The notes: generated from the letters alone by a model not told the origin. Counted from the first letter of the stretch, positions 1 through 10,470 are shown. The stretch: DNA of 64,000 bases from Diplonema papillatum (GCA_030068145.1 JAPJBO010000185.1:1-64000), one strand, 5' to 3'. Made by a program: numbers and translations.

Positions 1-1
1 A

Positions 2-1669
2 GCCGACGTCAGACGGGCCATCGCCGCAATAGCTGGCGAAGGGAAGAAGAAGAAGAAGGGGTCGCGCGCGATAGTTGTGTTGGGAGCAGCCCCGGGCCTG
101 GACAGGAAAACAGCGGAAGAAACAACTGTGGTCGTCACGAGAGGACGACAAATCGAGGCCGTCGCAGCTTGGGTCGTTCAGTTGGGCGACGGAAACGTCC
201 GGCAGAGGCGGGTGCTGAGGTCCGTGCCGATGCCGGTTTGCGAAGAGAGGAAGGTCTCGGTTCGAATTCCGAAGAGCCAAACCACCAACGCGCAGTGGGA
301 AGAAGCTGCAAGAGACCTGAGGGGATACCTCAGGAAGCATGCCGCGGAGACGGGAGCTGGCAGTATCTCCATCACCGGAGTGGAGACACGGGGCCGCTTC
401 GATGACCCGACGCGGTTTTTCGGTGCCCTTGTGCGCACGACGGAAGAAGGGGCGGCAGCTCTCGCGAAGGCCTCCGGGCGTAACGGCGTCTTTGCAGTCC
501 CGAAAGGAGACGAAGGGCCGGTCGTGTGGTTGTCCACCGGCACGAAGTTGGAAGAGGCGCAGGCGTTCGCGCGTGACAGGCCGGGCCTCGTGATCAGGCT
601 TGCGGTCAACAAGAGAGGTCTCGGGCTTCGGGTAAAGACAGAGGATGAGGAACGCGCCCGAAAGGAAGCAGCGGGTGCGGCGGTCCCCAAACAGCAGGGT
701 AGGTTGTATGACGTGTCCGGCTTCGACAGGGGGACAACAGCCGGGCAGGCAGAGTTGTTTCTGCGAACCGCGGGGTGGGCCGACGTCAAGATCATCAGGG
801 CCATACCGAAGCGAGGGGGGATACTTGCGGTCGTGAGGGGTCAGGACCCACCTACATGGGAGTTTGGAGTCGAAGGCGCAAAGGCCCGAATCCTCGTATC
901 CACGACAAGGTACAGAACGGACACGAACCAGCGTTGGGTACAGGCCATCGCGCAAGAGAGAAGAAAAGACCCTGGCGAGCGCGGTACAGCCAGGGAGGAC
1001 GAGTCATACACCTGGAAGGAGTTCGTCCAGCATTATGGAACGAAGCAGGCGGAGAAGGAATGGAGCAACGCCGGGCGTGAAAAGGAGGCCGCGTCAGGAG
1101 TCGTTCCAACTGAACAGCAGCCGGCAGCCGCTGGAGTCCAGAACGGGAAAGGAACCAAGGGCAGCAAGGTGGAGGAAAACACAGCGTCGGCGGTGAGAGG
1201 AACATATGCGCAAGCCGCTACCGCCTCGGGGAAGAAAGGAAGCGCGGAAGGCAAGTCGGGCAAGCAGCAGCAACCGCAAGTGGATGAAGTTGGGCAGCAG
1301 CTGAAACAGCTCCAGGACGAAAACCGGCGGCTCAACGAGAAGCTCGAAGGAGCAGCAAAGGCGGCGGAGGAAGAACGAAAGGCGACCCAGGAGGTGATCG
1401 CGCAAAACCACAAACTGTCCAGGAGGGTGGAAGAACTATCCACTCTATTGATGAGCTTGCAGGAGCAAGTCCAAGCGACCAACAGGCGGGCCGAGGAAAG
1501 GGAAAAACGGGAAGCATCGCCTCCCCATGCAGCGGCGTCTTTGGTAGGGGGGAAGAGGAGGAGGGCGTGTACGCGATCGCAGTCGACATCGAAATCACAG
1601 GAGCCGGTCGCCCAAGTAAAAAGGCCGGCAAGCAAGAAGATTACCGAGTACATGAAGCCTCGAAACTGA
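2..1669 (+). CDS. LINE ORF1 protein (partial; RNA-binding/coiled-coil)
   Basis: The frame is open from the window edge to TGA at 1667-1669, so the true start is upstream; the GTG at 77 is not a credible start. The central part (around nt 705-905) has an alternating pattern like a small alpha/beta RNA-binding fold, beginning YDVSGFD and ending AKARILVST. A Lys/Gln/Ala-rich linker follows. Nt 1290-1510 encode a clear coiled coil (QLKQLQDENRRLNEKLEGA and its continuation). The C-terminus is basic and ends KKITEYMKPRN. LINE ORF1 proteins usually bind element RNA and form oligomers through a coiled coil; that role is inferred from layout. No CCHC knuckle is visible. It lies just before ORF2 with an 18-bp gap, so ORF2 probably needs reinitiation or a separate start. 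Confidence 0.85.
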   Translation, partial: ADVRRAIAAIAGEGKKKKKGSRAIVVLGAAPGLDRKTAEETTVVVTRGRQIEAVAAWVVQLGDGNVRQRRVLRSVPMPVCEERKVSVRIPKSQTTNAQWEEAARDLRGYLRKHAAETGAGSISITGVETRGRFDDPTRFFGALVRTTEEGAAALAKASGRNGVFAVPKGDEGPVVWLSTGTKLEEAQAFARDRPGLVIRLAVNKRGLGLRVKTEDEERARKEAAGAAVPKQQGRLYDVSGFDRGTTAGQAELFLRTAGWADVKIIRAIPKRGGILAVVRGQDPPTWEFGVEGAKARILVSTTRYRTDTNQRWVQAIAQERRKDPGERGTAREDESYTWKEFVQHYGTKQAEKEWSNAGREKEAASGVVPTEQQPAAAGVQNGKGTKGSKVEENTASAVRGTYAQAATASGKKGSAEGKSGKQQQPQVDEVGQQLKQLQDENRRLNEKLEGAAKAAEEERKATQEVIAQNHKLSRRVEELSTLLMSLQEQVQATNRRAEEREKREASPPHAAASLVGGKRRRACTRSQSTSKSQEPVAQVKRPASKKITEYMKPRN

Positions 1670-1687
1670 CTCTCCTCCCGGAACATC

Positions 1688-4600
1688 ATGCAACAACGAA
1701 TGGCAGGGGGAGGAAGAGAAGACGATGGAACGCGCTATCCCCGCAATAACGAATGGCTGGTGCAAACCGCACGCAGTATGTGCGCAAGGATCACGCGAGT
1801 GCCCGGGGATGGAAACTGCCAGTTTTCCGCGATCGCAGAAGGCTACGGGGGAGTCGACGCGGGCGATTTAAGGCAGCGGGTAGTGGCGAACATCGAGGCA
1901 AACACCGCCAGGTACTGGAACGCGATGGTCGGTGAAGAGTTGGCACCGTACACAGCTAGAATGCGGCTCAACGGCACGTATGGTGACGAGGTGACGTTGT
2001 GTGCAGCGGCTGAGGTGTTGCAGTGCAGCATATGGGTGATCAACGCCGAACGACGCGACGCCATCCAGCGGTGGAGCACGGAGGGAGCGGAAAGAACTGT
2101 TGTGGTGACGTACCTCCCGCAGCACTACGACAGCGTTCACCTCCCATACACAAGCATCCAGAAGCTAGAGCAGGCTGTGGAGAACGCGTTGCCGCTTACC
2201 GACCTATTCATCGGGCGAGGACGAGCACGCCAAACCGAGTCGGGCGACGAGGACATCAAGGCACCCGTCCGCGCAGCCCTGCCGGCACGCACCCAGAAAC
2301 GCCGAGTCGATGAAGCAAAGGCAGGCGAATTATCTCGCCCGCAAAGCGACGATATGGTAATCGTCACCATAAACATTACTTCTTTGGACACAGAGAAGCT
2401 GCTGGTGGTGGCCTTGCTGAAAGCAGATATAGTAGTACTACAGGAGACACGAGTAACAAGAGTAGAGAAGGCGTTCCTAAGCTCGTACCTCGCAGCCTAC
2501 GGATGGAACGTGCACTGGGGCGACGATGTGACAATGGTGGAAGGAAAAGACGGGAGAAGACAGAGAAGGCCAGGTGGAGTGGCAGTAATGACCCGACAGC
2601 ACCTCAAAGCGCAGCGGGTGGCTCCGAAAGACGAGTCCGAGAAGAGAGTAGTGGAGTCAACTCGCGTCGTGCACGTCGCCATTGCCCTTGGCGACGGAAA
2701 AACGGCACTACATGTGTTTTCTGTGTACGGGCATAGCGGGAACGGCGTGCAGGTGCAACGGGAAAGAGAAGTGCTGCTAACAGAGGTGCTGGGCATAGCG
2801 GCGGGCCTGGGGCAGGTACCGACTCTAATCATCGGTGATTTCAACTGCACAGCAGAGACGAGTGCGGTGTTAGCCGCGGCATACCGCTCTGGAAGGTGGG
2901 CAGATGTGGCAGCCGCGTACGCTGTAGGTCAAGGTGAAGATCCACCGTGTACATGCTGGGCGCCGAATGCAACAGAGGGGAGTAGGATCGATCTTTGCCT
3001 CGCTAATGTGTGTGCTGCGCCGGCGATTAGTCGGGTGTTCACAGAATCGAAGGCGGACAGCAAGTTCCACACGCATGCGCCGATGTACGTGACGATGCGT
3101 CAACAAGCGTTCCGAGAGCGCGACAGGCGCGCAATCCTGCCAGCTGCTTTCCCCCGTGAATACCCGAAGCTCAGTCTAAGTGAGAAGGGTGACTTGTCGA
3201 CGTTCGCCAGTGAAGCGCAGAATGCTAGGAAGGGGACAATCAGTTTGAAACAGCTATCGCAGCAAGCTGAAAATTATCTTCTGTTGTTGCACAAGGGCAA
3301 ACTCGCCTTACCGCCAAGAGCATACACAGGACGCGGGGGACAGGTTGTCAGCAACACGCTGCTAGCAACGAAGTATCAAGGTCAGTCGACCAGGGGCGCC
3401 TCGACGAAGCAGACCCGTGCGCGGGACGAGCTGTTAGGGCATCTCCGGACACTCGTGCATGCTGGCCAGGACCGTCTGAGTGCGGGGGTGCCCTACCCGC
3501 TAACGAGACGGGAAGAGAAGGCGAGAGAAGCCGCGCGGAGAAGGGTAAAACGAGGCCACATACCCGAGACTGTTGCTAACGTCGTGAAGTCGAATGACCT
3601 TTCCGAGCTAGAAGTGCTCCAGAACGCCTTGACAGAGCTGGAAGGGTCCCAGAAGGCAACATTCACCGCGCTCAGGCAGCACAGGAGGGCACAGTGGTCA
3701 CACAAGATGCAGGAGGCATGGGCGCACGGGAGAGGCCTCGTTTTCGATTACATCGCAGACCGATACTCCTCGCCATTGATGTTCTTGCAGCGAGACGACA
3801 GGTCCCTGACGGCGAACGCGGTGGAGATAGACGAGATACTACGAAGCGAAGGGGCATGGGGGGGTATATTCAACCGGTACGCGACACAGGAGGAGCCGTG
3901 CTGGCAACGTTTTATGCGAACTTACGACCCCATTCTCCCAGCCAGATTTGAAATGGAGTGCGAATCCATAACGGTGAGCGACGTGAGGACAGCGCTAGCT
4001 AAGATGAGCAAGTCAGCCTCAGCAGGGATGCACGGGTGGAGGGTACACGAGCTGCAGCAGCTACCAAATCCTCTGCTTGAGGGGTTTGCTGAGGTGCTCA
4101 ACAACGTGGAAGAAAGCGGCCAGTGGCCGGAAGACTTAATGCACGCACTGGTATCGTTGATACCAAAGCCGAAGAGTACGGGGGAACCGTTATCTCAACG
4201 GCCGATTTCAGTGACACCAGTCCTGTACAGGATATGGGCAGCAGTCAGATCCAAGGATGCGCAACGCTGGATGGACGAGCTGGCACCAGAGGGACTCCAT
4301 GGCTGCCGGCCCGGGCACAGTACAGAGGATCTCTTCTGGCATCTGGCAGCCGAGATCGAGCAAGCGCACCTCACGGGGCACCCACTGCATGGGATCGCAT
4401 TTGATTTTAAGAAATGCTTTGACTCGGTGCCCATAAAAATCACGCTGCAGCTCGCAAAAAAGCTAGGGTTCAATCGAAAAGTGTTAAGGGCGTTGAAAGC
4501 CGCATACCGACGAATGCAGCGGCACTTCAAAGTGAACGGAACAGTCGGGGAGGGCTTCACACCCACCAACGGCATAATGCAAGGATGCGCGATCAGTGTA

Positions 4601-7375
4601 ATACTGATCGGGTTGCTGGTTAGCGTGTGGATGAGACATGTGGTATCGGAAGGCAACCCACGATCATACGTGGACGACGTAACAGCCACAACGGGAGAAG
4701 CACGACACCTGCAGACAATAGCGAACAAGACAGTGCAGTTCTCAGTACTGACAGGCCTGTGGATTTGCCTCGTGAAGTCTCACTCATTTGGGACGACGCG
4801 GCGCCAGCCGGCAGTGGAGATCATGAGCTGGCAGGAAGACGCGGATTCCTTCGTATCGAAAAATCCTCCACAGTTTTATCAACGAACGGATAGCTTTGAT
4901 TGCCTTGGAGTGATGGTTCACGCACTGGGACACAGACATCAGCTGTCGGACAGAATCCAAAAACGAAGGCAGGGAGCGATTGCGAATTTGCAGCGAGTGA
5001 AGAAAATCCCGGTACCAGTTGCGGCACGAGAGACGCTGGCGACTATGACAGCAGGCGCAAAAATGTACTACGGGGTGTCGATCATGTCATTGAATCACAG
5101 GACGATTACCGTGGTGCGCCAGGCCTTCATGTCAGCCCTTTGGACCGGTCCCAGCCGACGAGCAGTTGAAGTGGTCATGCAGGTACTTCATCACGGGCAC
5201 CGGTTGGACCCGTACAGCGCCCCAGCTTACATACGAGTCAAGACATGGATCAGACAAATGCAGAAGTGGCAATGCATCAGGAGGCTGTCAGAGGCGGCGT
5301 GGACGCGAAGGGAGGCTCTGCCGGATGGTTCTCCGCACAGACTAGTGCAAGATGCCCTCGACCAGGCGGGGTGGTCGTGGGCCACACCTTTAACCGTGGA
5401 GTATACCAACGAGATCGGGAAGCAGGTCGTTTACCGTGTTAGCGGTGCGACCGAGAAGCAGACGGCGATTGTGCTGCATGACTTGCGCCAGGCACTGCGG
5501 CGCCAGCAAATTGCAAAAATGTGTAGCAGAAGGGAAGACCTGAGGGGATGCGCACATGGAATAGACGGGAGCGTCACCCGAAACTTGTTAGAAGAGCCGG
5601 ACAGTGGGATAACTGGGTACCAGCAAGGAATGTTGCGGTCCATAATTGCAGGAGCCGTCGAGACAACAGGCAGGACAGGGCGGAGTGGGTCCTGCCCTTA
5701 TTGTGACAAGAACGAGCGGGAAACAGTAGCGCACCTGTGGTGGGAATGTGAGGCGTGGAAGGACGTGCGAGAGGAGCACTCCATGTGCTCCGTAGACAGG
5801 ACGACGTGGCCGAATTGCCTGAGCCTATGTGGAGTCGCACCACTATACAGACATGACGCAGACCCTGCGCAGCAGCCAATCCCTCTGGACTATAAAGAGG
5901 CCTGTCGATTTGTAGGCGACCTGCAGCGGTTCTACTTGGCGGTCCTACGCGCGAGGCAGATAAAGGACGACAGAGAGCAGGAGACATCACGACACCACCG
6001 TCTATCGCTGTACCCGTGGGGGTGGAAGACACCTAGTCCGAGGCGGGTCAGCATGCCAGTGATTGAAGCCGAAGCGATTGCGCAGCAGTGGAAGCACGGT
6101 AGCCAATTGTGGAAAGCTGTGCACTGGTGGATACGCAGACTGCGATGGGCGCACATAGGGTCGGAGCACACCGTGACGTTCGTGGAATTGGCAGTAGACT
6201 TCGAGCTCACGACTGGCGTGCTGCTGCCGGAAGCGACTAATCGACGAATCCAGCCACCGACGGCTTCAGGCGCCAAACCGACGACGGCCCGAGCGGTACT
6301 TGCCCAACACGAAGTGGTCGCGGGGCTCTGCATGTACTTTGATGGCGGCTCGAGGCAGAACGGAACTGCATTGGCAGTAGCTGGGGCTGGAGCTGTGGTG
6401 TACAAGGATGGGGAAAAAATAGCCGAGGCAAGAGTTCCCCTGGGGCGAGCGACCAACAACGTGGCGGAATACAACGGCCTAATAGCGGGAATACGGTTGC
6501 TCAGCGAGCAGCCGCCAGACGTGGAAGGACACGTAACGGTCAGGGGGGACTCAAAAGTCGTGATAGGCACGGTGCAAGGGACGGCCATGTGCAAGCCCAA
6601 CCTGCGACCGTACTACTTGCAAGCCACCGCGAACATGGCCGACCTGTCGCCGCGTTTCGATTTTGAACTGGAACATGTACCGCGTGCAAGCAATGTCGAC
6701 GCAGATGCGTTGAGCAACGCCGCGATGGACATGGTGCATGCCGAAACGAATGCGCAAGAAGGGACGATAAGGGCGCAGTACAACGACTACCGGAGCAGCG
6801 CGCTGGCGAAAAGTCTGTCATTACGGGCGATCACCGGTGCAGCAACCCGGATCTGCGGTATGACGTGGCATTACGGGCACGTAACAAATGTTACCAGCCT
6901 CACGGCGCTAGGCGGAGGGGTCATGCAGGGCATCTCGTGCCGGGCCGAACTCGCCCCGCAAACCGAGACAGTTCTGCGAAAAATGGCCCAACAAGTACCC
7001 AGCACATCACATCGCTCGAACCCGTTCGTCAAGGCGCATGAGGCATGGGCGGCGAGTATGCACCCCGAGCAATTGTACGATGCAACTTGGAAGGAAACGG
7101 CAGAGTGGAAGGGCAGAGAGCAGGAGAGAGGCGCAAGCGGCCAACGGTCTCGCCGCCCACCAACGGCGAGGCGACCAAGTAATGCAGCGATCAAATGCGA
7201 GAAGCACGACGCCCGCCGCTGCGCCACGTGTAAAAAGAGGCGACTACCCCCGGATACATGTTGCAACCAGCAGCACACGGGGCACGAAGCAGGAAGCCTG
7301 AACCAATCAAGGCTACAGTTCCGAACAGCGCGGGATCACCGCGAGCAGCCGGCAGGACCTTCAGCCGTAACGTAG
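1688..7375 (+). CDS. LINE ORF2: OTU + endonuclease + reverse transcriptase + RNase H polyprotein
   Basis: 1895 residues. An OTU-type cysteine protease-like domain lies at about 35-155: the Asp-Gly-Asn-Cys motif is near residue 40 (RVPGDGNCQFSAIAEGY) and the His motif is YLPQHYDSV. An exonuclease/endonuclease/phosphatase-type nuclease covers about 222-480, with the QET glutamate (VVLQETRVT), LIIGDFNC, and a late His (SKFHTHAPMYV). The reverse transcriptase follows, with motif A FDFKKCFDSVP and the catalytic YVDD near residue 992. A zinc knuckle near 1335 reads CPYC, then His, then Cys. RNase H runs from about 1546 to 1680 (YFDGGSRQNG, AEYNGLIAG, RGDSKVV, NVDADALSNAAMD), keeping the acidic residues. 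A short Cys/His-rich tail ends in DTCC. Enzymes of this class nick target DNA and copy the element RNA at the nick. The OTU domain suggests ubiquitin-chain cleavage or polyprotein processing; this is inference. Confidence 0.95.
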   Translation: MQQRMAGGGREDDGTRYPRNNEWLVQTARSMCARITRVPGDGNCQFSAIAEGYGGVDAGDLRQRVVANIEANTARYWNAMVGEELAPYTARMRLNGTYGDEVTLCAAAEVLQCSIWVINAERRDAIQRWSTEGAERTVVVTYLPQHYDSVHLPYTSIQKLEQAVENALPLTDLFIGRGRARQTESGDEDIKAPVRAALPARTQKRRVDEAKAGELSRPQSDDMVIVTINITSLDTEKLLVVALLKADIVVLQETRVTRVEKAFLSSYLAAYGWNVHWGDDVTMVEGKDGRRQRRPGGVAVMTRQHLKAQRVAPKDESEKRVVESTRVVHVAIALGDGKTALHVFSVYGHSGNGVQVQREREVLLTEVLGIAAGLGQVPTLIIGDFNCTAETSAVLAAAYRSGRWADVAAAYAVGQGEDPPCTCWAPNATEGSRIDLCLANVCAAPAISRVFTESKADSKFHTHAPMYVTMRQQAFRERDRRAILPAAFPREYPKLSLSEKGDLSTFASEAQNARKGTISLKQLSQQAENYLLLLHKGKLALPPRAYTGRGGQVVSNTLLATKYQGQSTRGASTKQTRARDELLGHLRTLVHAGQDRLSAGVPYPLTRREEKAREAARRRVKRGHIPETVANVVKSNDLSELEVLQNALTELEGSQKATFTALRQHRRAQWSHKMQEAWAHGRGLVFDYIADRYSSPLMFLQRDDRSLTANAVEIDEILRSEGAWGGIFNRYATQEEPCWQRFMRTYDPILPARFEMECESITVSDVRTALAKMSKSASAGMHGWRVHELQQLPNPLLEGFAEVLNNVEESGQWPEDLMHALVSLIPKPKSTGEPLSQRPISVTPVLYRIWAAVRSKDAQRWMDELAPEGLHGCRPGHSTEDLFWHLAAEIEQAHLTGHPLHGIAFDFKKCFDSVPIKITLQLAKKLGFNRKVLRALKAAYRRMQRHFKVNGTVGEGFTPTNGIMQGCAISVILIGLLVSVWMRHVVSEGNPRSYVDDVTATTGEARHLQTIANKTVQFSVLTGLWICLVKSHSFGTTRRQPAVEIMSWQEDADSFVSKNPPQFYQRTDSFDCLGVMVHALGHRHQLSDRIQKRRQGAIANLQRVKKIPVPVAARETLATMTAGAKMYYGVSIMSLNHRTITVVRQAFMSALWTGPSRRAVEVVMQVLHHGHRLDPYSAPAYIRVKTWIRQMQKWQCIRRLSEAAWTRREALPDGSPHRLVQDALDQAGWSWATPLTVEYTNEIGKQVVYRVSGATEKQTAIVLHDLRQALRRQQIAKMCSRREDLRGCAHGIDGSVTRNLLEEPDSGITGYQQGMLRSIIAGAVETTGRTGRSGSCPYCDKNERETVAHLWWECEAWKDVREEHSMCSVDRTTWPNCLSLCGVAPLYRHDADPAQQPIPLDYKEACRFVGDLQRFYLAVLRARQIKDDREQETSRHHRLSLYPWGWKTPSPRRVSMPVIEAEAIAQQWKHGSQLWKAVHWWIRRLRWAHIGSEHTVTFVELAVDFELTTGVLLPEATNRRIQPPTASGAKPTTARAVLAQHEVVAGLCMYFDGGSRQNGTALAVAGAGAVVYKDGEKIAEARVPLGRATNNVAEYNGLIAGIRLLSEQPPDVEGHVTVRGDSKVVIGTVQGTAMCKPNLRPYYLQATANMADLSPRFDFELEHVPRASNVDADALSNAAMDMVHAETNAQEGTIRAQYNDYRSSALAKSLSLRAITGAATRICGMTWHYGHVTNVTSLTALGGGVMQGISCRAELAPQTETVLRKMAQQVPSTSHRSNPFVKAHEAWAASMHPEQLYDATWKETAEWKGREQERGASGQRSRRPPTARRPSNAAIKCEKHDARRCATCKKRRLPPDTCCNQQHTGHEAGSLNQSRLQFRTARDHREQPAGPSAVT

Positions 7376-7429
7376 AATAGCTGAAAACCTGGGCTATACT
7401 CCGCATCAGGTGTTACCCATCATTGAATT

Positions 7430-7430
<1 letters not shown>

Positions 7431-7470
<40 letters not shown>
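7431..7470 (+). repeat. (CA)20 tract at the LINE 3' end
   Basis: Pure CA dinucleotide run starting 55 bp after the ORF2 stop. It is best read as the tail of the LINE. Two longer CA runs lie just downstream (7845-7970 and 8018-8052). Confidence 0.85.
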
Positions 7471-7475
<5 letters not shown>

Positions 7476-7504
7476 CAAGCTTGCTTGAGCGCCTTCGGCG
7501 CGTC

Positions 7505-7640
7505 AAGTTGGAATCCTTACGTTTCTGAGCGAACTCCTCATATTATCCACTCGCCAAAAGCGAGGTTGGAGGGGTAAGCAAAAACTGACAAACGCAGGCC
7601 CACCGTTTGCCCCCTTTTTGTACTCCCCCTTCGAATCCCT
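7505..7640 (-). repeat. dispersed repeat, inverted relative to 41,815-41,900 and 42,187-42,222
   Basis: This segment contains the motif CACTCGCCAAAAGCGAGGTT and a stretch around GCAAACGGTGGGCCTGCG (read on the minus strand) that recur in the opposite orientation near 41.8-42.2 kb. No coding sequence is visible. Confidence 0.6.
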
Positions 7641-7843
7641 TCGTTCCGTCTCTGACGGCCCTCTTTTTTACCTGTATGTTCTTCCCCATTCATCTGTTCC
7701 CACCTTTTTCCCGTGACTTCGACGGATGCCTCTCCTTTTGCTCTGCTGCAAAAACAGCTCGGAGCAATAGCGGAACAGCCAAGAACGGAGCCACATGCGT
7801 TCTATCGACTTCCTAGGAATAGCGAAGAAACAGAAGGGATTCC

Positions 7844-8052
<209 letters not shown>

Positions 8053-8053
<1 letters not shown>

Positions 8054-8564
8054 CCTATCGAAAACATTCGGCAGCTTACAAAATGACCACAGGGCAGCAG
8101 CATCGGCCCATCTTACTCAAGGCAGGCCAGGTGCCTGGACCCTTCTTTTCACCGCAAACACGTGGCCTCCTCCCTCCCGGCGCCGACGAAGAAAAGTCCG
8201 CTCGGACCAACGTTTTGTCGTCCTGCGCCTCTCCATCCCTCTCCTCCTCCCCCCTCCGCCATCATTCCGTACAGAGAACCGAACCCCAAGCCTTGTAGAG
8301 CAGAATCACCCGTGGGAAAAAAACAACGAAACCAAGGCCGATTGAGACCACCAACCTTTCCTGTTGCTGTTGTTCTTCGTCCTCCCCGCCCTCCCAACCC
8401 ACCTCCTACGACAACTGTCGAAAGCCCAACAGACTCATCTGTTTTCTAAATACCGAGTCGCGAAAAATTACTAGGCTTTTTTCTTCGCTTTTTTTCGTTT
8501 GCGAGCACCAGCATAACTCACCTGTTTTCGAACGTTGCACGGTGATACGCCGCCAACCACTACT
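8053..8564. other. intergenic, no gene seen
   Basis: C-rich and T-rich sequence with short open frames only and no recognisable domain or RNA. Confidence 0.6.
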
Positions 8565-8690
8565 TTTTTGGTGGTTGATCAGAATTCCCTACCTGAAATA
8601 ACGCTTGAAAATGACGGGCTACATGAAGTGGGAAAACGATCAACCGGCACGCACAAACAAAACGAAGCGCCTGTCTTTTTGTTTTTGCGC
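8565..8690 (+). repeat. dispersed repeat B, partial copy
   Basis: Shares GGTTGATCAGAATTCC, the AGTGGGAAAACGATC motif and CCGGCACGCACAAACAAAAC with the fuller copies at 9251-9400 and 55,671-55,850. Confidence 0.7.
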
Positions 8691-8908
8691 TAACAATGCA
8701 TTCGTCGGTCCTAAAAACAAAAACGCCAATGATTAGTCGCTGGCAGCGTGCTGCACGAAACGTTCCGAAAAACAGGCGAGTTCCGCTAATGTGCACAAAC
8801 AAAACTTCTTCTCTTTTTCCCTTCGTTTTTTTTTTTTTTTTCCCCCGATATGCGGGAGCGACCCGCGCTCCGTCCACGCCTCTCGTCCCATTCCCCCCGC
8901 CTTTTCCC

Positions 8909-9147
8909 CGTGACGGATTCGCCTGTGCTCGGGTAGCACGGGTGGTCCTGGCTGTGACAAGCTACGAACTGCCGCCTGGCAAGCCAGACTCACACCGCTG
9001 TCCTGTCTGCAGACACTCAGGTTCCGCGCTGATGATGGTCCGCCTTATGTATCCGTAGCTTAAAAAAAGGACCGAAACACGGCGCAGACGGGACCAGTGC
9101 GGCGTTGAGCACTTATCCACTTCGAAACACGTTCTTGCAATCCCCCC
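8909..9147 (+). mobile_element. SINE-like dispersed element C, copy 1
   Basis: About 240 bp from CGTGACGGATTCGCCTGTGC to CACGTTCTTGCAATCCCC. Four copies occur in the window (here, 41,903-42,192, 48,323-48,486 and 48,657-48,987) at high identity. Two of them share an extra about 90-bp 5' part that is absent here. No open frame is conserved, so this is a non-coding repeat; I saw no clear Pol III boxes or inverted ends, so its class is open. Confidence 0.75.
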
Positions 9148-9250
9148 CGCGCCCACTCGTTTTCCTCTTTTTTTTTTTTCTAGGCAAAAACCGTTTTCAC
9201 ATTTCTTCCCTGCCGCAGCCAGGGGTACCAACTCTCTTCTTTGCGTTTTT

Positions 9251-9400
9251 TTAGTACTAACAATCTTGCGCGGTTGCCCTTCAATGTATTGTGCAGGCTA
9301 AAAAGACGTAGGCAGCGTGTTTTGGTGGTTGATCAGAATTCCTTACCTGAATATACACAGGGTAAATACAAGTGGGAAAACGATCACCCGGCACGAACAA
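9251..9400 (+). repeat. dispersed repeat B, copy 2
   Basis: Begins TTAGTACTAACAATCTTGCG, runs through a GTATTGTGCAGGCTAAAAAG block and ends near CCGGCACGAACAAA. A close copy lies at 55,671-55,850. Confidence 0.75.
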
Positions 9401-9445
9401 AAGAACCCTCGTAGATCGTTTTGCAACAGGTGGTGGGGTGCATAT

Positions 9446-9545
9446 CATGCAGGGTCAAAACCTTGTGTCTTTTTGGTAACGCTGCCACGGGGCGCATGGC
9501 CCCCAAGAAAAAAAATTGGATTTCATTTTTGTTTTTGCTCAACTT
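9446..9545 (+). repeat. dispersed repeat A (GCAGGGTCAAAACCTTGTG)
   Basis: A related block recurs at 10,667-10,760 and, as an inverted pair, at 57,111-57,323. It is followed by a T-rich run and a GCTCAACT motif. Confidence 0.7.
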
Positions 9546-9641
9546 CGTCAAAAATCACCGCAGTATCTGTTCCAATTTTTTAATCTTTTTTTAAAAACCC
9601 ATTTCTTTTCCAGAAAAAATGGGTGGCCATTTATATTGGGA

Positions 9642-9701
9642 CTTGTCAAGTTTTTGTGTCTAACAAAATGCCATTTTTGTTCGACACAAAAACTTGACAA
9701 G
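9642..9701. other. perfect 19-bp inverted repeat (hairpin)
   Basis: CTTGTCAAGTTTTTGTGTC at 9642-9660 is exactly the reverse complement of 9683-9701, with a 22-nt loop that itself has a short ACAAAA/TTTTGT pairing. It may be the core of a short foldback element. Confidence 0.85.
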
Positions 9702-10289
9702 AACAAAAACCCCCGATCGAAGGCAGCGTACTATCCTCACTCCCGTTCTATGAACAGCACAGGGGTTGCGAAGTGCGCGACACCCAGGTTCTCCCTTGAG
9801 GCACACTTTTCTCGCGCGCACTGCGAGCCAATCGCGAACATCCCCGTTGCTTTGCCGGCCAGTTCCGACCGGTCGCCCCCTTGTTGTTCTTTTCTTTTTT
9901 TCGCCTGAGCGCCCCAAACGGCAGTACGAGTGGAATGCCTGGGGGGTGGGGAAGCTGAACCGTTCCTCTTGTCCCACATGCTCATGCTCGAGGCCCGTGA
10001 CGGGTGTCAGGACCTGTGTGTTCGCTGACGCAACCCTTTTGTCTCTTTGTCTCTCGTTGCCACCAGCGACCGTTCACCCTCCTGTGTCAGCCGCTTCAGT
10101 TGCCAGCAATCAATGAGAGAGGGTTAGCTAACCATTTACTGGATACTCATGTCCGTTACTTGAACCGTACACTAACAGCACATGTACTTATGCAAACGAG
10201 CACACGGACAGACACACCACGAGCCGATGCGCGAGTGATGTCATTTGTCTATCCTCTGGAGATGCCAATCCAACCAAAAGTACGTGTGG
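9702..10289. other. no gene recognised
   Basis: Mixed sequence with short open frames only and no repeat partner noticed in this window. Confidence 0.5.
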
Positions 10290-10470
10290 TGTATGCGCGT
10301 GGGGGGGCCCAAACCCAAATTCATAGCGAATTCGTTCCTGGTGTCGGTCTCATTAGCACAACCTCGGCTAGCCATGGTTAAAGTGTACCTCCCTTCCACT
10401 ACCCGACTCCCAGCCCCAATGGTCAACCGAAGACCCTGAAGCACCGAACCTTTAAACGACAATAACCCCA
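10290..10470 (+). repeat. dispersed repeat E, copy 1
   Basis: Contains GTGGGGGGGCCCAAA, TGGTGTCGGTC, a GGCTAGCCATGGTTAAAGTG block and the end motif GGTCAACCGAAGACCC followed by ACCGAACC. Copies or ends recur near 35,031, 42,430, 50,332, 54,073 and 57,735. Confidence 0.7.

Larger units (their letters stand above)
1..7470 (+). mobile_element. OTU-containing LINE retrotransposon, 5' end cut by window edge
   Basis: Two non-overlapping ORFs 18 bp apart are followed by about 55 bp of 3' UTR and a (CA)20 tract. Both ORFs are intact, so this is a recent and possibly active copy. ORF1 looks like an RNA-binding coiled-coil protein. ORF2 carries OTU-like, apurinic endonuclease-like, reverse transcriptase, zinc-knuckle and RNase H regions. 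This order fits the RNase H-bearing LINE groups; the exact clade cannot be assigned by eye. The 3' tail is a dinucleotide repeat rather than poly(A). The 5' UTR and the ORF1 start lie outside the window. Confidence 0.93.
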
